From Sialis fuliginosa (Eukaryota; Arthropoda; Insecta; Megaloptera; Sialidae), in assembly GCA_961205875.1 (NCBI GenBank), contig OY540810.1, positions 24,986,001-25,050,000 on the forward strand: a stretch of 64,000 nt of DNA, in the 5' to 3' direction. Every line of letters starts with the position of its first letter. Within the stretch, counting starts at the first letter, position 1. This document shows, piece by piece, positions 1 to 12,290 of the stretch. The position numbers and the translations under genes are program-made. The notes beneath the pieces are model-generated. The model was not told the origin of the DNA. It was given only the letters and a program-made list of their open reading frames with translations, and ran no database searches.

Positions 1-3000
1 ATTATCTCCTTGTATTCTTCAATCATAACAACTCTATTAAAAAAATAAAAGAGATCTGAACAAATTCAGGCACAATAACAACACACATAATATAAATATT
101 TTGTGTTTATTTATGAGGTTTTTTCTCTTAATTTAAACCTGTTCAATTTTTTTCCTATATCTGTATTGATATAAATATAAAAATATTAAATATGAATAGA
201 TACAAATAATTATTTGCCCCTAACTTTTTAAAGCCATCAGTGGAATTAATAAGTATATAATATAATAATTTTTATAAATCCATATACCTATTTTAATAAG
301 TATTACAGAAGACAATTATTTTCTATTGTATATATTACTACCGCAATTTCGGAAATAAATCTTAAATTAAATAAATAATAATAATATTAATAATAATTTC
401 TTCTATCATTTTAAATAAAAACACAAATATATTTAATTAATTTTATATCAAGTGTAACATATTTAAATACTAAAATTCGGAATATCAAATATTTATTGCC
501 ACAAAATTTACTTATATATGTTTCAATATATTACATAATAATTTAATCGCACAAATATATATGAGTACCTACCTACCTATTATAAACGAAGAGTAGTTCT
601 TTATCTAGCAAATGAGTTTCAAAATATCTGTCTTTGTTTGATACATTGAGAAATGATTTGAATATAATAATAATCAAATGAGAGAAGCTTACTAAATTTG
701 TGATAAGCGAATTTGAATGAAAACTGGTCGACCACTTCTGCATGCGACTCTACCTGCGCATCTTATATATTTATTATTTATACAGCAATATAAACACAAA
801 GCAGTTTCATATAAATAATTAAATATATTAACAAAAACACACCATCAATCAATATCATGATATACGTATTATGTAATGAACTTTACGCAAGACATGTTAT
901 ATTATAAAGATATCTGGAGCAAGTCCTGCTCTGGTAAATAAAGAAGAATTATACCGTTCATCCAAGATGTATACTTGTATAAAAGTTTCGCCTCATTTAA
1001 CCACCGTTGTTGTTAATTTGTTACTTAATTACAAATTCAGATTTCCTTTGCGAACTTAATTTCATTACTTTTCTTTGAATATTAAAATAGAAAATTAATT
1101 ACCAGTTAAATGATTTTCTTATAAAAGCAAGCAGTTGCATAAAGTTTAAAAAGCATCTGTAATATGAGAAATTATAATTTCAAGATAAATATTAAAGCAA
1201 TGGGGATGCTATATTGGAACAAATAATAAAGCTATTGATTCGAGAATCGAGAACATATTTATGAATAATTTTCATTAAAGATACTTTGAAATTATTTCAT
1301 AATGAGTCTTGTTTATGTATATATGGTAAATTCATTTTTATATATTATATAAATAACTACATTTGAAAACGAAGTGGCCAATATATTTTCAAGTAAATAA
1401 TAATAATATTGATTTCAAGTAGTTAGGTTGATTTTACCAAACGATTTGTGTTTGCCATAACACTAGCGAAGTAAGTAAATTTACCCCCTATATAAAGAAC
1501 TAATATAGTATAGTGAATTTACTCAGTTGTATGTAGTAAGATGTACCTACAGATTTTTGTTCTAATTTTTCCTACTTTTAATTTCAACGTTTTAGATGTA
1601 TTCATATTATACCAAACTTTTTTGTTCTTGATATATATGTAGTTCCAGTCATAATTTCACCTCATCCACATTAAAATCTTCAATACTACTCTACCAGCTA
1701 CCTTCCTTATTGTAACCCTCACTATGCTAGGGCTTCAAATCATGTTCGTAATTATTACTTACTTCCTTGTAATATTATATATATAGTATTACATAATTAT
1801 ATTATTATATATAAGAATTATTTAATTTCCGACAAAAGAAATATCAGTTGCTAAAGAACATAATTTTATCTATTTCCGGTAAAAGTCTCATTAAATAAAA
1901 ACTATGTTTAATCAAAATACGAAATTCACTATCTTCCATGATTAAAAATACAACAAAAGTAACGTCACTTCGAAGACTGTAATTTGAACAAGAGTACATT
2001 AAATGTCATGACATTTTGACAGTATTCTAGTTAATGTTGGTACTCTATGGGAGGCATAGCCATCTGTATGTCAGACCAAAGACTTTTCAGCACATATTGT
2101 ATATGTAGATATGTATTACTCATTGTGAATAATTTGTTAAAATTAACTTATTTCTGAGATGTAATTTTTTTTTAAGAACTTTCACCTCTACGTAATTGTA
2201 CAAGTACCCTCTCAGCTAATATAATACTGTTTCAAATAAAACATTATTCAATCACATACACATCACCCACCCATCCACCCACACATACACACACAACAGC
2301 TTGGCTGTCAAATTAAATTCCGTAAACAAAGAGAACAGTTTTTTCCGAAACAATGAAATGATATAATGATATTAAAACCTGAGCTCATTTTTAACTCCGT
2401 GTTACACAATTATTATTATATTATTTGATGGTTCTTTTGTTCAGCATTGTTCTTTTTGTACGTTGTACTATTGTTGATGCGACCTCTCTTTCATTGTTTG
2501 TCAGTTACTGAACAATTGTTTGCGAGAACATAATGCTTGTGATATATAGAAACGTGTACACTGTTTACTCGAAATTATATATTAATTATTAATCTTAATT
2601 AATAAACAAAATAATTTATATATATTTATTTATATTACATTCACTGAATCGTACAATAGTTTAATATTTATGTTTTATTAAATAATTTATTATTTAATAA
2701 AACATGTACATACATGTATGTATGTGTGTGTTTTATATTGTTTTGTTAACGCCTAATTGGAGTTTCATTGCTTTTTAACATAAAATTTTTTTTTATTATT
2801 TTTTATTATTGATAGCAAATATCTTTATGGATGGATTTTTTTTGTCGAAGAGAGAAAATTTTAAAATTTATAGTAAAAAATTCATCTTACAGTTTCAGAA
2901 AATGTATTTTATTTTGCTGTTCACATAATTTTTGGTTCTTGGTCTTTGATTACAATTTTTTATTTATTTCCTCAGTTCGAACTCCCATTACTTTGAGGCT

Positions 3001-3468
3001 ATAAGTATTATAGTATATAAAAGTATTATAGTTGCCTAAAATGCCTACTGTATAACGCGCCACTGGAGATCTTTATTTACATTTACTATCCTTCAATAAT
3101 TTTTATATTCTTAGATTTGAAAACTAAGAATTGTTTAAGCATTTTCTCTCAACGTCAATTAGATTCATCCCAAACAAAAAAATTATAATTGCTTGTTTTT
3201 AAGAATCGTTTTTTGCTCATTTAAATCGTGTTGTGTTCCTTACTTTAATTGAAATTTCAACCATTGTCCTATTTTGAAGATCGAATATTTCTTATAAAAA
3301 TGTTTTTATATAATACTTATGGGAGTACGGAGGATCATCGACCCCCTTCTGACAATATAAAAATGGAAAGAATATAAAAATATAATATTATACTCATTTG
3401 ATCACATTTATTATTGTAAAATGATTTTTGACAACAATTAAGAAAAATAACTATCTACTATTATACTT
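1..3468. other. A+T-rich intronic sequence, no gene seen
   Basis: Very A+T-rich DNA without open frames. A low-complexity CCACCCA/ACACAC tract lies at about 2263-2298. At 2435-2525 several ATTGTT/ACAAT words (Sox-type core) cluster with unique sequence. Nothing else is supportable. Confidence 0.6.
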
Positions 3469-4105
3469 TGACTTTTTAGGATTCCGAAGGAACCTTATTA
3501 ATCTCACTTTGTTGTCCGTCCATCCTTTTAAGTCAAAGTAAAATATCTCGTAAACTATATAAGATAGAAACTTGAAATTTTTACTGAACAAATGATGCCC
3601 TCTAGTAAAATATCTACAATTTTTTTGAAAAAATAATTTTATACTAAGACTTGTGGTACGTTAAAATGTATAACCAAACCAGTGGTATTTGATTCTCTTT
3701 CTTATTTTTTTCTAAATCAAAAATGCCGCCTGCAGGGAGCTTTAAAGCTCATCTTAAAAAATAAAAAAAATTTATACCAAGACGTGTGGGGTATCAAAAC
3801 GTAGATCTCAATTACTAGAATTTGACCCTATTTTTTGTTTTTTTCTAACTCAAAAATGGCGCCTGTAGGGGGCTTAAAGCATTATTTTATTTTATCCCCC
3901 ACCTTTCTAACTCGGTAAATACTGGCTCAAAAACTTGGAACAATAGGGAGGAGCGTCGTAGAATTTTTGATTTTTATTTTCATATCTAGGCATGTGGGGT
4001 GTCGAAATGTAGATCTCAATTAGTAGAATATGACCCCATTTTTATATTATTTTCTCATTCAAAAATGCACCTGTGGCTCCAAACAGTCCTTAAGACATAC
4101 AACCG
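3469..4105 (+). repeat. transposon remnant with three degenerate tandem units
   Basis: The block opens with a GATTCCGAAGGAACC end and contains three related units near 3645, 3779 and 3988. Each carries a CAAAAATG(G/C)CGCCTG-type word and a GACGTGTGGGGT-type word. A reverse-orientation relative lies at 15180-15510. No coding sequence remains. Confidence 0.6.
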
Positions 4106-4309
4106 TGTATGTCTTGACCAAATTATCAAATATTGTAATCTGAAATTTGAAAACAAGGATATCTAATTCTCATCTTTCAGCTATAATATCATGTGGCTGC
4201 TCACACGGATTATTGATATTAATTAATATTAATATTACTTCCTACCCGTTTTACTATTATTCATCCAACGCAAATATTTTTTCTAAGCGCATACATATAT
4301 TTATAAAAA

Positions 4310-4545
4310 TTACTATTACTGCGGTGAAGTCCCACAAGTATTACGTTCGAGCTCGCTCGGCCTCGGGCGGGAATCGAAGCAACAGAGTCTAATTAAGCGA
4401 CCGCTGAATTTTTGATCCACTTGAAACAATGAAATGTTTTCATACTAAACAAAATTAACTCCCCCAATGTTGATTCGCTGTAATAGAATAATCTGGCAAC
4501 GTCGACGACCGCGTTTCACTGGAAACTAAACCGCAAGTACGCACG
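4310..4545. promoter_or_regulatory. unique, less A+T-rich block, candidate enhancer
   Basis: Base composition rises well above the surroundings, and no copy of this block appears elsewhere in the window. It includes CTAATTAAGC (homeodomain core TAATTA) at about 4390 and CGACGACCGCGTTTC at about 4505. There is no convincing exon. Intronic position in Gsc makes a cis-regulatory role possible but unproven. Confidence 0.25.
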
Positions 4546-4801
4546 TCTATTCATAATGCATACAATATATCAGCCTAAATTAACAATAAGCTCTATCATA
4601 TCAACTGGATTTATTTTACAATTTACAGTAAGTAATTCTATTAGATATGATATCAAAATTGTATTTTATGTAATGATAATAGTCAACAAACGCCAAAAAG
4701 CAAAATATGAACGATTTTTTAATTTACTATATAATTATAATCTGCTGAAACATTTCAATTTTATAATAATGCCCGCTATTATAAACAAATTGAATAAAAT
4801 C

Positions 4802-4994
4802 TAGTTTGCAAGCACTTTGAACAGGGTATTAATTCTGTGAGATTTGTTCTGGAATTTAAATTTATTAAAATGCAGTTGGTGACAAAATATTTTTTCATAT
4901 AATATCACTACCTACTTTTTTTACTTTAGTCTATGTCATAGAACAGTCATATACATAAGTTTGATACCTTATTCAAAGTGCTTGTTAGCTAACA
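4802..4994. mobile_element. MITE related to the GTATTATAAAG family (diverged)
   Basis: The ends carry inverted GCAAGCACTTTGAACAGG / CAAAGTGCTTGTTAGC segments. The interior words (GGTATTAATTCTGTGA, TGGAATTTA) recur in the element at 61499-61828. Terminal bases are too worn to define a target duplication. Confidence 0.55.
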
Positions 4995-5608
4995 GATTGT
5001 ATTTCAATTGATTATAATATCAGACATAAACATAACATAAATTAATTACTCGCAGCGAAATTATGTTATATTTGTTCTATATTACCTAATATTTTAATCT
5101 TAACCCTCGTGGGCATCATATAAAGTTAGGAACTCAACCGTCACAGAATTCAATTGTTAATATATAAATTAATTATTGTTGAATATTTGTAGACATTTGG
5201 CACTTATATACATTAGGCTCGAAATTAAAGCTTATGTCCCCCATCTACTACTATGCCCTAAGTCCTTTTTTATCTTTCTTTATTCTATTTTTTATTAAAT
5301 CTGAATTGTGCATGATTTTTAAAGCACCCCCAAAAACAAGGCAAATATTAAAAGTAATCTTTAATAACAGGGTATGTTATTTGTATGTATAGTAGGTATA
5401 CCTATACATAAACTTAGGTGTCAAAAAAGTTTGTTTAGTAAATACATTTTTTTTACTTTCATATACCCATGCATATGCATGAAATACATACATACAGTAA
5501 AAGTATATTAAGCCGATTTTTTTAATGCCAGATTTTCATGAAAATATCCATTTTAACCTTCCCTGAATTCATTCTGACTTTTTTCGCCAAGATGTCTCTG
5601 TGTCTTAA

Positions 5609-5792
5609 GCCTTGACACTTTACAGAAACGGTCTCCGACACCGCTTCGGCCTTGCAAATCTATTATATGTGATTCAATACAAGTGGCATGTTAGCTGCGT
5701 CGAAACGGCGCTGCGTTTTAACGCAGCTAACATGTAATAAATTTGCAAGGTCGAAGCTGTGACGGAGACCGTTTCTGTAAAGTGTCAACGCT
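5609..5792. mobile_element. foldback MITE
   Basis: Arms of about 50 bp are inverted copies: CTTGACACTTTACAGAAACG on the left and CGTTTCTGTAAAGTGTCAA on the right. Each is followed inward by CGGTCTCCG-type and CTTGCAAAT words. A second palindrome, CATGTTAGCTGCG / CGCAGCTAACATG, lies inside. No coding capacity. Confidence 0.8.
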
Positions 5793-6179
5793 TTAATGTC
5801 GGTCTGTAAACGCTGTAATTCAAAAACGACAAAACATAGAAGACTGAAATTTTACATTTAAGATAAAGTTTTATCTCATAAAAAACACCATATTTTGAAA
5901 ACGATCTTTCAACCGAAAATGGATGTTTGCTCTTGTCATTTTTTTAATTAAATAAAAATGAATTTAATTAAAGTTATAGAGATTATTACTGTCTTTTTTT
6001 CGATCTTTTATTATTTAGCCATAATTTTTTATATAATTAAAAACATATGCATTGAATACGGCGTATAAGAAAGTCTTTTTTGTAATTGTTTCTATTTGAA
6101 AACCCAAGATAGCGTCGGATAATCCGACATATTTTATAATGTGCAATTTTTCCGGACTGAAAATTCACTACCAGTAACT

Positions 6180-6430
6180 AATTTTCCATGTACTCATCAG
6201 AGTCGCGGGGTTCGGCATAAAAATAGCATCCGCTTTATTAGACAGAGACGGAGGTAACGCCAGCGTATGGTACACACGTACGTCCATCCTTGTCGACGGA
6301 CGCGGAGTGATAAATGTTATTTTAATGCGGTCCTTAAAGCAAACATTTGAAATAATTTCCGTCAGTGATTGTGTATTTAACAAAGCGATATGTGTGCCGC
6401 ACTGCGGGACTGTTTTTTCCCGTTGCTTTA
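6180..6430. promoter_or_regulatory. unique, less A+T-rich block, candidate enhancer
   Basis: A block of intermediate G+C in the Gsc intron with no repeat relatives in the window. Overlapping short frames on both strands lack splice sites and recognisable residues, so I read it as non-coding. Candidate conserved element only. Confidence 0.22.
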
Positions 6431-7074
6431 AATATGGCTTATGGAATATTAAAGATTTTATATTATACTATCATAACATTCTTGCATTATCCTCGAGAAC
6501 GTTGCTCCAGGATGGGGATTTGTTTTGATTTTTTTTATATAAATTTAATATTTAATATTACTTATGTAAGTAAAGAAACGATGTATAAACGTACATGAAA
6601 ACAAAGGTATTTAATAACATCCTCTTTATATTTACTAATAATTTAATAGTCCAGTGCTTAAACACAAAAAACACTGGAATAAAACAAAAAAACTAATCCA
6701 AACGAATTATTTATGTGTGTATAAAATTGAATAAATTCGGAACATATTAACGGATCTTAAATAAACAAAATATATTTAAAAAAAGAAAACAACAACTTTA
6801 TTGTGTTTTCGCTAGTTTTTTGTTAACTTTATTTATAAAAAGGTCCAAAGGAATAATAAAAATCTCATACATTAGTTTTTTTTCTGGAATATATCTGAAT
6901 ATAAGTGATTGTTACCATACAACTAATACACCTTTATATTCTGTGGGTTTTCTATTTGGCCGTTGTCAAGAAAAGAAACGCGACAAACGTGGATAACAAC
7001 TCGGAAACCAAATATATACAACTGATACACCCAGTTTTTATTTCATACTATCGTAAATAGTAACTATTAACTTA

Positions 7075-7884
7075 TCCTTAATATATACCTATAAAGCTCA
7101 ACGATGTCTTTTTGTCTGTCCGTTAGTTATAACTCGAGAACCAATTATTCGATTTACGTGTTTTTTTTTTATTCATAGATATGTTCCCTGGCCGGGTTAT
7201 TGGATATATTTTGTTACGTTAGGTAACATAAGGAATAAGCAGTGACGATAATAGTAAATCAAGTCAGAAAAAAGTTTGCCGCCAGCGCGCTCTTTTACAA
7301 TACGCTGCCTAAACCGTTAAATATGGAACAATATATGCCCGGTATTATAAAGAATTTGCTTGGTTGCAAATGCAAATTAGCACCCAGCTAACGCTATCTG
7401 ATAGGTATTAAATTGTTATGAAATTGCTCGATATTTTAAAGCAGTGGTAATAAATGTATAATAGTGTAAATGTTATATGCATTTTATGAGATACACTTGG
7501 CAGCACTTATTTTATGTCGCTTACTTAATGTCGCTACTTAATACGCATGCGTTAAAGTCATTATATGTTTGATTTCATTCACTACATCTGTGAGTGGTTG
7601 TCATTTATATTTAATGCCTAGCAGATAGTGTTAGCTGGGAGCTAATTTGCATTTGCAGCCAAGCAAATTCTTTATAATACCGGGTAATAATGTAGTAAAG
7701 AATTGTGTAGAATTATTTTTTTTGTACTTTTTGTTCTGATTCGCTTTTATTAGGTAATTTAGGTGTTGATTAGTTATTATTGTAATAATAACTAATCGTG
7801 TTTGTACTTAATTCAACTATATTTTTCAAAAATCTTAAACAATAATTCCGTAGTCCACGCGAGCGAAGCCGCGGGTACAGTTAG
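7075..7884 (+). mobile_element. Helitron-like non-autonomous element, copy C (interrupted)
   Basis: It begins A|TCCTTAATATATA, the 5' TC end shared with the copies at 28196 and 31043, followed by AAAGCTCAACGATG and CTGTCCGTTAG. It ends with a hairpin-rich CGCGAGCGAAGCCGCG and TTAG (CTRR-like), the Helitron 3' signature. Compared with the 28-32 kb copies it is more diverged and lacks an internal stretch. A MITE (7334-7685) has inserted inside it. No Rep/helicase coding sequence is present. Confidence 0.8.
7334..7685. mobile_element. MITE family CCCGGTATTATAAAG, copy A
   Basis: Long terminal inverted repeats: CCCGGTATTATAAAGAATTT on the left and its complement ending CCGGG on the right. The arms run on for about 70 bp through GCAAATTAGC and the AGCTAACGCTATCTG segment. 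It interrupts Helitron copy C, whose sequence resumes with TAATGTAGTAAAGAATTG. The insertion is therefore younger than that Helitron copy. Origin of the transposase is not identifiable. Confidence 0.85.
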
Positions 7885-7944
7885 TTATATATAATTCCAA
7901 AAATTATAATATATCAATGTATATTAAAAATAACTAACTCAACA

Positions 7945-8245
7945 CCACTAATAAATAAATCCGACAAAGCCGGCATTCTTTAGATTAAAAAACACGCAAA
8001 ATCCTGTGCAAACAAAACAACAGAATTCTCCGATACAATCAAACGGGGCTTGTACATTATTTAGAAGCCAGAGCAAACATTTTGCACAAAATCCAGCTGA
8101 TGCGATTTCCAAAAAACACAAAAAATACTTTATCGCTTCGCTAAACAACTCTAATCGATTTCCGATTAGATCCGGCAATCTAGACGGGTAATCCGTTCCG
8201 CCAACGCTTTAGGCGCGTTCGTGACGAAGGACCTTGTAGAAAGTA
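7945..8245. promoter_or_regulatory. candidate homeodomain-bound enhancer in the Gsc intron
   Basis: Unique sequence containing CTAATCGATTTCCGATTAG (8151-8169), a 7-bp perfect inverted pair of TAATCG half-sites around a 5-bp spacer. A TAATCC site at 8189-8194, the core bound by Lys50 homeodomains such as Goosecoid and Bicoid, lies 20 bp away. The spacing of paired-class dimers is normally 2-3 bp, so dimer binding is uncertain. Auto- or Otd-type regulation is an inference. Confidence 0.35.
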
Positions 8246-8493
8246 TTATTTAATCTATGGGCTTTGTTCATTTGTTTTCCTATTACATCCACGAAGAGGT
8301 TTTTGTGGTTATTGTAATAATGTTTATATCATTAGAAATTAAAATTAGTTATTTATTTATTAAACCGCAATATTTATGAATTATTTTTAATAAGATATTT
8401 ATTTATTGCAATTCTCGTATCTATCTTAGTTCTTTTGTTCTTCACCGTTCAGGCTTCTTAAATTGATGTCTATTGCTTGACAGACTCAAGTTA

Positions 8494-8806
8494 TGCCCGG
8501 TATTATAAAGAATTTGCTTGAGTGCAAATGAAAATTAGCTTCCAGCTAACGCTATCTGCTAGGTATTAAATATAAATGACAAAACACTCACAAGTGTAGC
8601 GAATGAAATCGTACATATCATAACATTGACACATGCGTGATAAGTACAATCAGCGACTTAAAATAAGTGCTGCCAAGTGTACCTCATAAAATCCATTGCA
8701 TTTACATTATTACACATTTATTACCACTGCTTTAAAATATCGAGCAATTCTATAACAATTTGACACCTAGCAGATAGCGTTAGCTGGAAGCTAATTCGCA
8801 TTTGCA
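8494..8806. mobile_element. MITE family CCCGGTATTATAAAG, copy B (right end truncated)
   Basis: The left end repeats copy A's TIR. The internal part is the reverse complement of copy A's interior, so it is inverted relative to copy A. The right arm stops at GCTAATTCGCATTTGCA and lacks the outer 25 or so bases. Confidence 0.8.
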
Positions 8807-8809
8807 TAT

Positions 8810-9590
8810 TTTACCCAACATTTTCAACAAAAATTTTAAGGGTCTATAACTTGAAGAAAACACACGTTATTTTCGCAACAAAAATTATTTATTATTATTT
8901 ATTAATCTTTACAACATTGCAATCCTTACAATTAGTACCAAATTTTTGGTGATATTTAATTTCTCTTATCAGAAGTAACAATAATACTGAGTCTACAGGG
9001 TAGCCAACATGCCAGATGTAATTGTCAGAATTATGACAGAGTAGTTTTAAACAAATGTGATAGCTGCTCCACAAAAATGGTATATTTTTTACACCAGCGC
9101 GAATATTTAAAGATTAAAATACATTTTATATGAATTAATCGTCCAACGCGAAAGTTTCATCGCACATTACGGTGGACATCTTTAGCCGATATATAGAACG
9201 ACCAAATCGAAGCGACTTATACCCAGACACCAAGATTTATACGAAAATCACCGCAGAAGCCTAAAAGCTTTTATTTTATTTCTGAAGTTTTATATTAATA
9301 AATATATTATTATTATATTAAATATATTTCTATATCTCCTTATGTAGATATTTAATATTATGTTACACTTACATACCAATTAAACTATTTAGTATTAAAT
9401 TGAGATTAATATCTGCACAGTTCATTTATGTAGGTACTAATATCAACCGAGGGTGAGAGAGAATGATCTTTTAAATTTGAAAATTAGGTTAAAATTATTT
9501 AAACCGTAATAATTCCCCACATCGATTTATCAATGTAACAAAACCTCTATATATACGTTCTTGTAAAACCTCCGCGTATCAAAAATCTCT
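8810..9590. other. A+T-rich intronic sequence, nothing recognised
   Basis: No open frame or repeat relative seen. Composition is near the window average. Confidence 0.5.
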
Positions 9591-9594
9591 TGAA

Positions 9595-9865
9595 CCAATC
9601 CGATCCATTCCCCAAGAGACCACAAGGTATAAGTTTGAAACAATGAAGTACCCTTCTCGGTAACGACGCCCCGGACTTTTACTGGAAAACTCAAACACCG
9701 GAGCAGCCCCGAGGGCTATTCGTGATTATTTAATAAATTGATTACGGTCGCAGCAACGGGAGACTTTGTCTCCGTAATTTCATTGGCAAACATCAGATTT
9801 CTGGATTGTCGCTGTTCCGTTATTAATGAGAGGATTATTGGCTGTGTAAGTCGCAGATTGTATTG
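9595..9865. promoter_or_regulatory. unique, less A+T-rich block with a GGATTA site
   Basis: A roughly 270-bp island of higher G+C with no relatives in the window. It holds TTTAATAAATTGATTACGG near 9727-9746 and a GGATTA core at 9832-9837 next to TTAATGAG. No acceptor/donor-bounded frame of homeodomain type is present. Candidate intronic enhancer of Gsc. Confidence 0.3.
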
Positions 9866-10129
9866 GGAAATGGTAGAATTGGTTACGTCTGTAGGTTGAT
9901 GTAGTATTATACCTACTACTACTTTTTTAATTTGTGGGTTTTCTTATGGGAACAAATTAAACGCGCAGTATTTTAAAAGAAATGAGAAATAGTGAAGAGA
10001 ATTAAATAAACTATTCTAACACTTAATAAACGATTATTATAGCAATATTGAACAGTACTTTTTTGTGTTTTAGTACTAGTTAATGTAAACTATCGTTAAG
10101 AAAATACTTTTTGTTCATTATAGAAATAA

Positions 10130-11050
10130 AATGGCACATAGAAAAAAAATTGATCCTTAAAATGGCTAAATGAATATTAGGTTGGTGAGATTTGTACTAA
10201 ATGAGCAATGTCATGTATTTATATATTTTAAAAATTCGTACAGAGTTGATGTTCTAATAAAATACAAGATAACTGTCCTTGGTTAGGGCAGTCTATTGGG
10301 ACGAAATCGAGTTGATTAGTTTTGGGTTGATTAGTTTTCGTTAGGTGAGGAGGGGTAATGGAACATCACCCCCCTAAAATTAAAAGTTATAAAAAAAGAA
10401 AATTAAATTAAACAATAATAATGAACGCAAATATTATTGCGCAAAACAAAATTTTAATACTCAAAACGGAAAATGTTATTACTTAAAAAAATTATTTTTA
10501 ATGTCCCACTTTACGTTTAGTATAATACTCAGAATTCAAAATGTTATTGCTCAAATACAATATATTTAATGCTCAAAGTATATAAAATATTGCGCGCTTA
10601 AATACTGCCCTTCTCTTATGTTATAAGTTTAAGATTTATCTGCTTGGAATACCTATATTAGCATATGCAAAAGATACATACAGAATGAAAAATGATGAAA
10701 CAAGAAGTCGGGAACACTAATTTTTTAATAAAAAAAAAAAATTCAGACCCCTTTGGGTATTTTTAATGTATTGATAGATTTTTCAACTCTTTTTACAACT
10801 AAATATGATACTAAAAATTAAAATGTGAGTTATAATATCTGAAAATTATTATATGTACCTATAGAATAATAAACAAAAAGTTACTACTGATAAATATTTG
10901 TTTTTCAAAATTAATCATATTTGTTAATGTACTAAAATTATAAAATCAAGTGATTTGTTATTTTAACTTCTAAAACGGATAATATTTTAATTGATTATCT
11001 AGTTTGTGTAAATAGATTCAAATTAATGTTATAAAATATGCTTTTTATAC
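10130..11050. other. A+T-rich intronic sequence with loose internal repetition
   Basis: Between about 10425 and 10600 words such as AAAATGTTATTACTTAAA and AAAATGTTATTGCTCAAA recur irregularly, perhaps an old tandem repeat. No gene seen. Confidence 0.4.
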
Positions 11051-11094
11051 CTATGCACTATGGGCCAGGAGACCCTGTTCTATGGCCAAAAGTC

Positions 11095-11620
11095 CAGAAG
11101 TCATCCGATTTAATTAAAATTCACTTTATAGGAGTTTTTTAGGACGCTGATTTCAAATTTTTAATAAAAATTCTAAAATTCAAAATGGCGGAACTAATAT
11201 GGCAACTAATATATTTCAAAAGTTATCCGATTTAAATAAAATTCATTTCATATGGTTCTATTGGGACACTGATTTCAAATTTTTTATAAAAATTTAAAAA
11301 TTTAAAATGGCGGACTCAATATGGCGACCAATATATTTCAAAAGTTATCCGATTTAAATAAAATTCATTTTATAAGGTTTCATTGGGACGCTGATTTAAT
11401 AATTTTTATAAAAATTTTAAAATTTAAAATGGCGGATCCAATATGGCGACCAAGATATTTCAAAAGTTATCCGATTTTAATAAAATTCATTTTATAAGGT
11501 TTTATTGGGACGCTGATTTCAATTTTATTATAAAAATTTAAAAATTCAAAATGGCGGATACAGTATGGCGACCAATATATTTCAAAAGTTATCCAATTTA
11601 AATAAAATTAATTTTATAAG
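11095..11620 (+). repeat. tandem array of about five 122-bp units
   Basis: Units begin with TTATCCGATTTAAATAAAAT near 11101, 11222, 11345, 11468 and 11590. Each has a GGGACGCTGATTTCAA word and a CAAAATGGCGGATCCAATAT word. The sister element at 29154 has about four units, so the number differs between copies. Confidence 0.8.
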
Positions 11621-11734
11621 CACGCGATGTAAACAAATAACAATCTAAATACAAGTAATATCCTTACGACAATCCACAACAAGGTTTCGCTCTAACACTA
11701 TGAATGAAACTAAAAATTGCATAAACTCACCCCC

Positions 11735-12290
11735 TGACTACCCCGACCATTAGGGGTTGAGTGTCGATTTTTTATTTTTATTTAAAACTGTTTTGTCCAA
11801 ATTCACCTGTATAAGTAAAGCAACTATGCAGATAAACATATCAAAAACCCACCCTCGTCCACCTCTTACGCTATTAGGGGTTGAATGTTGAAATTTTTAT
11901 TTTAATTGAATATTATTATATTTTCTCCGAATTTACCATAATATCGCAAAAAAGTATGTAGATAAATATATCAAAATTTTAAAAATTAAACATCAATAAC
12001 CCCCCCCCCCCCTCTCCTCTCATCTCTTAGGGGTTGAATTTTCGAAAATGCTATTTGTCTTGTACAATATGTGTGCAATGTTTCATTCGAGTGAATACAA
12101 ACAAATTTTTTTCGTCATATAAACTTTTCCACCCCCTTGCACCCCTTAGGAGTTTAATTTTGGGAAATACTTAAATACTAGTTTCATTATTTGTATTATA
12201 GAGTATTCATTTTAAGTTTCAAGTAAATCCAACCAAAAAATATTTTCCCATACAAAATTTTACACCCCTTTTTGCCCTCGTAGGGGTTGA
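11735..12290 (+). repeat. second degenerate tandem array with TTAGGGGTTGAAT words
   Basis: A TTAGGGGTTGA-type word preceded by a C-rich stretch recurs about every 120-150 bp (near 11750, 11873, 12028, 12146, 12277). A homopolymer of 14 or so C lies at about 12001. Units are less alike than in the first array. Confidence 0.65.

Noticed and set aside
4147..4804. Two open frames of about 80 codons
   Set aside because: A+T-driven composition, no family resemblance, overlap with repeat and MITE sequence.
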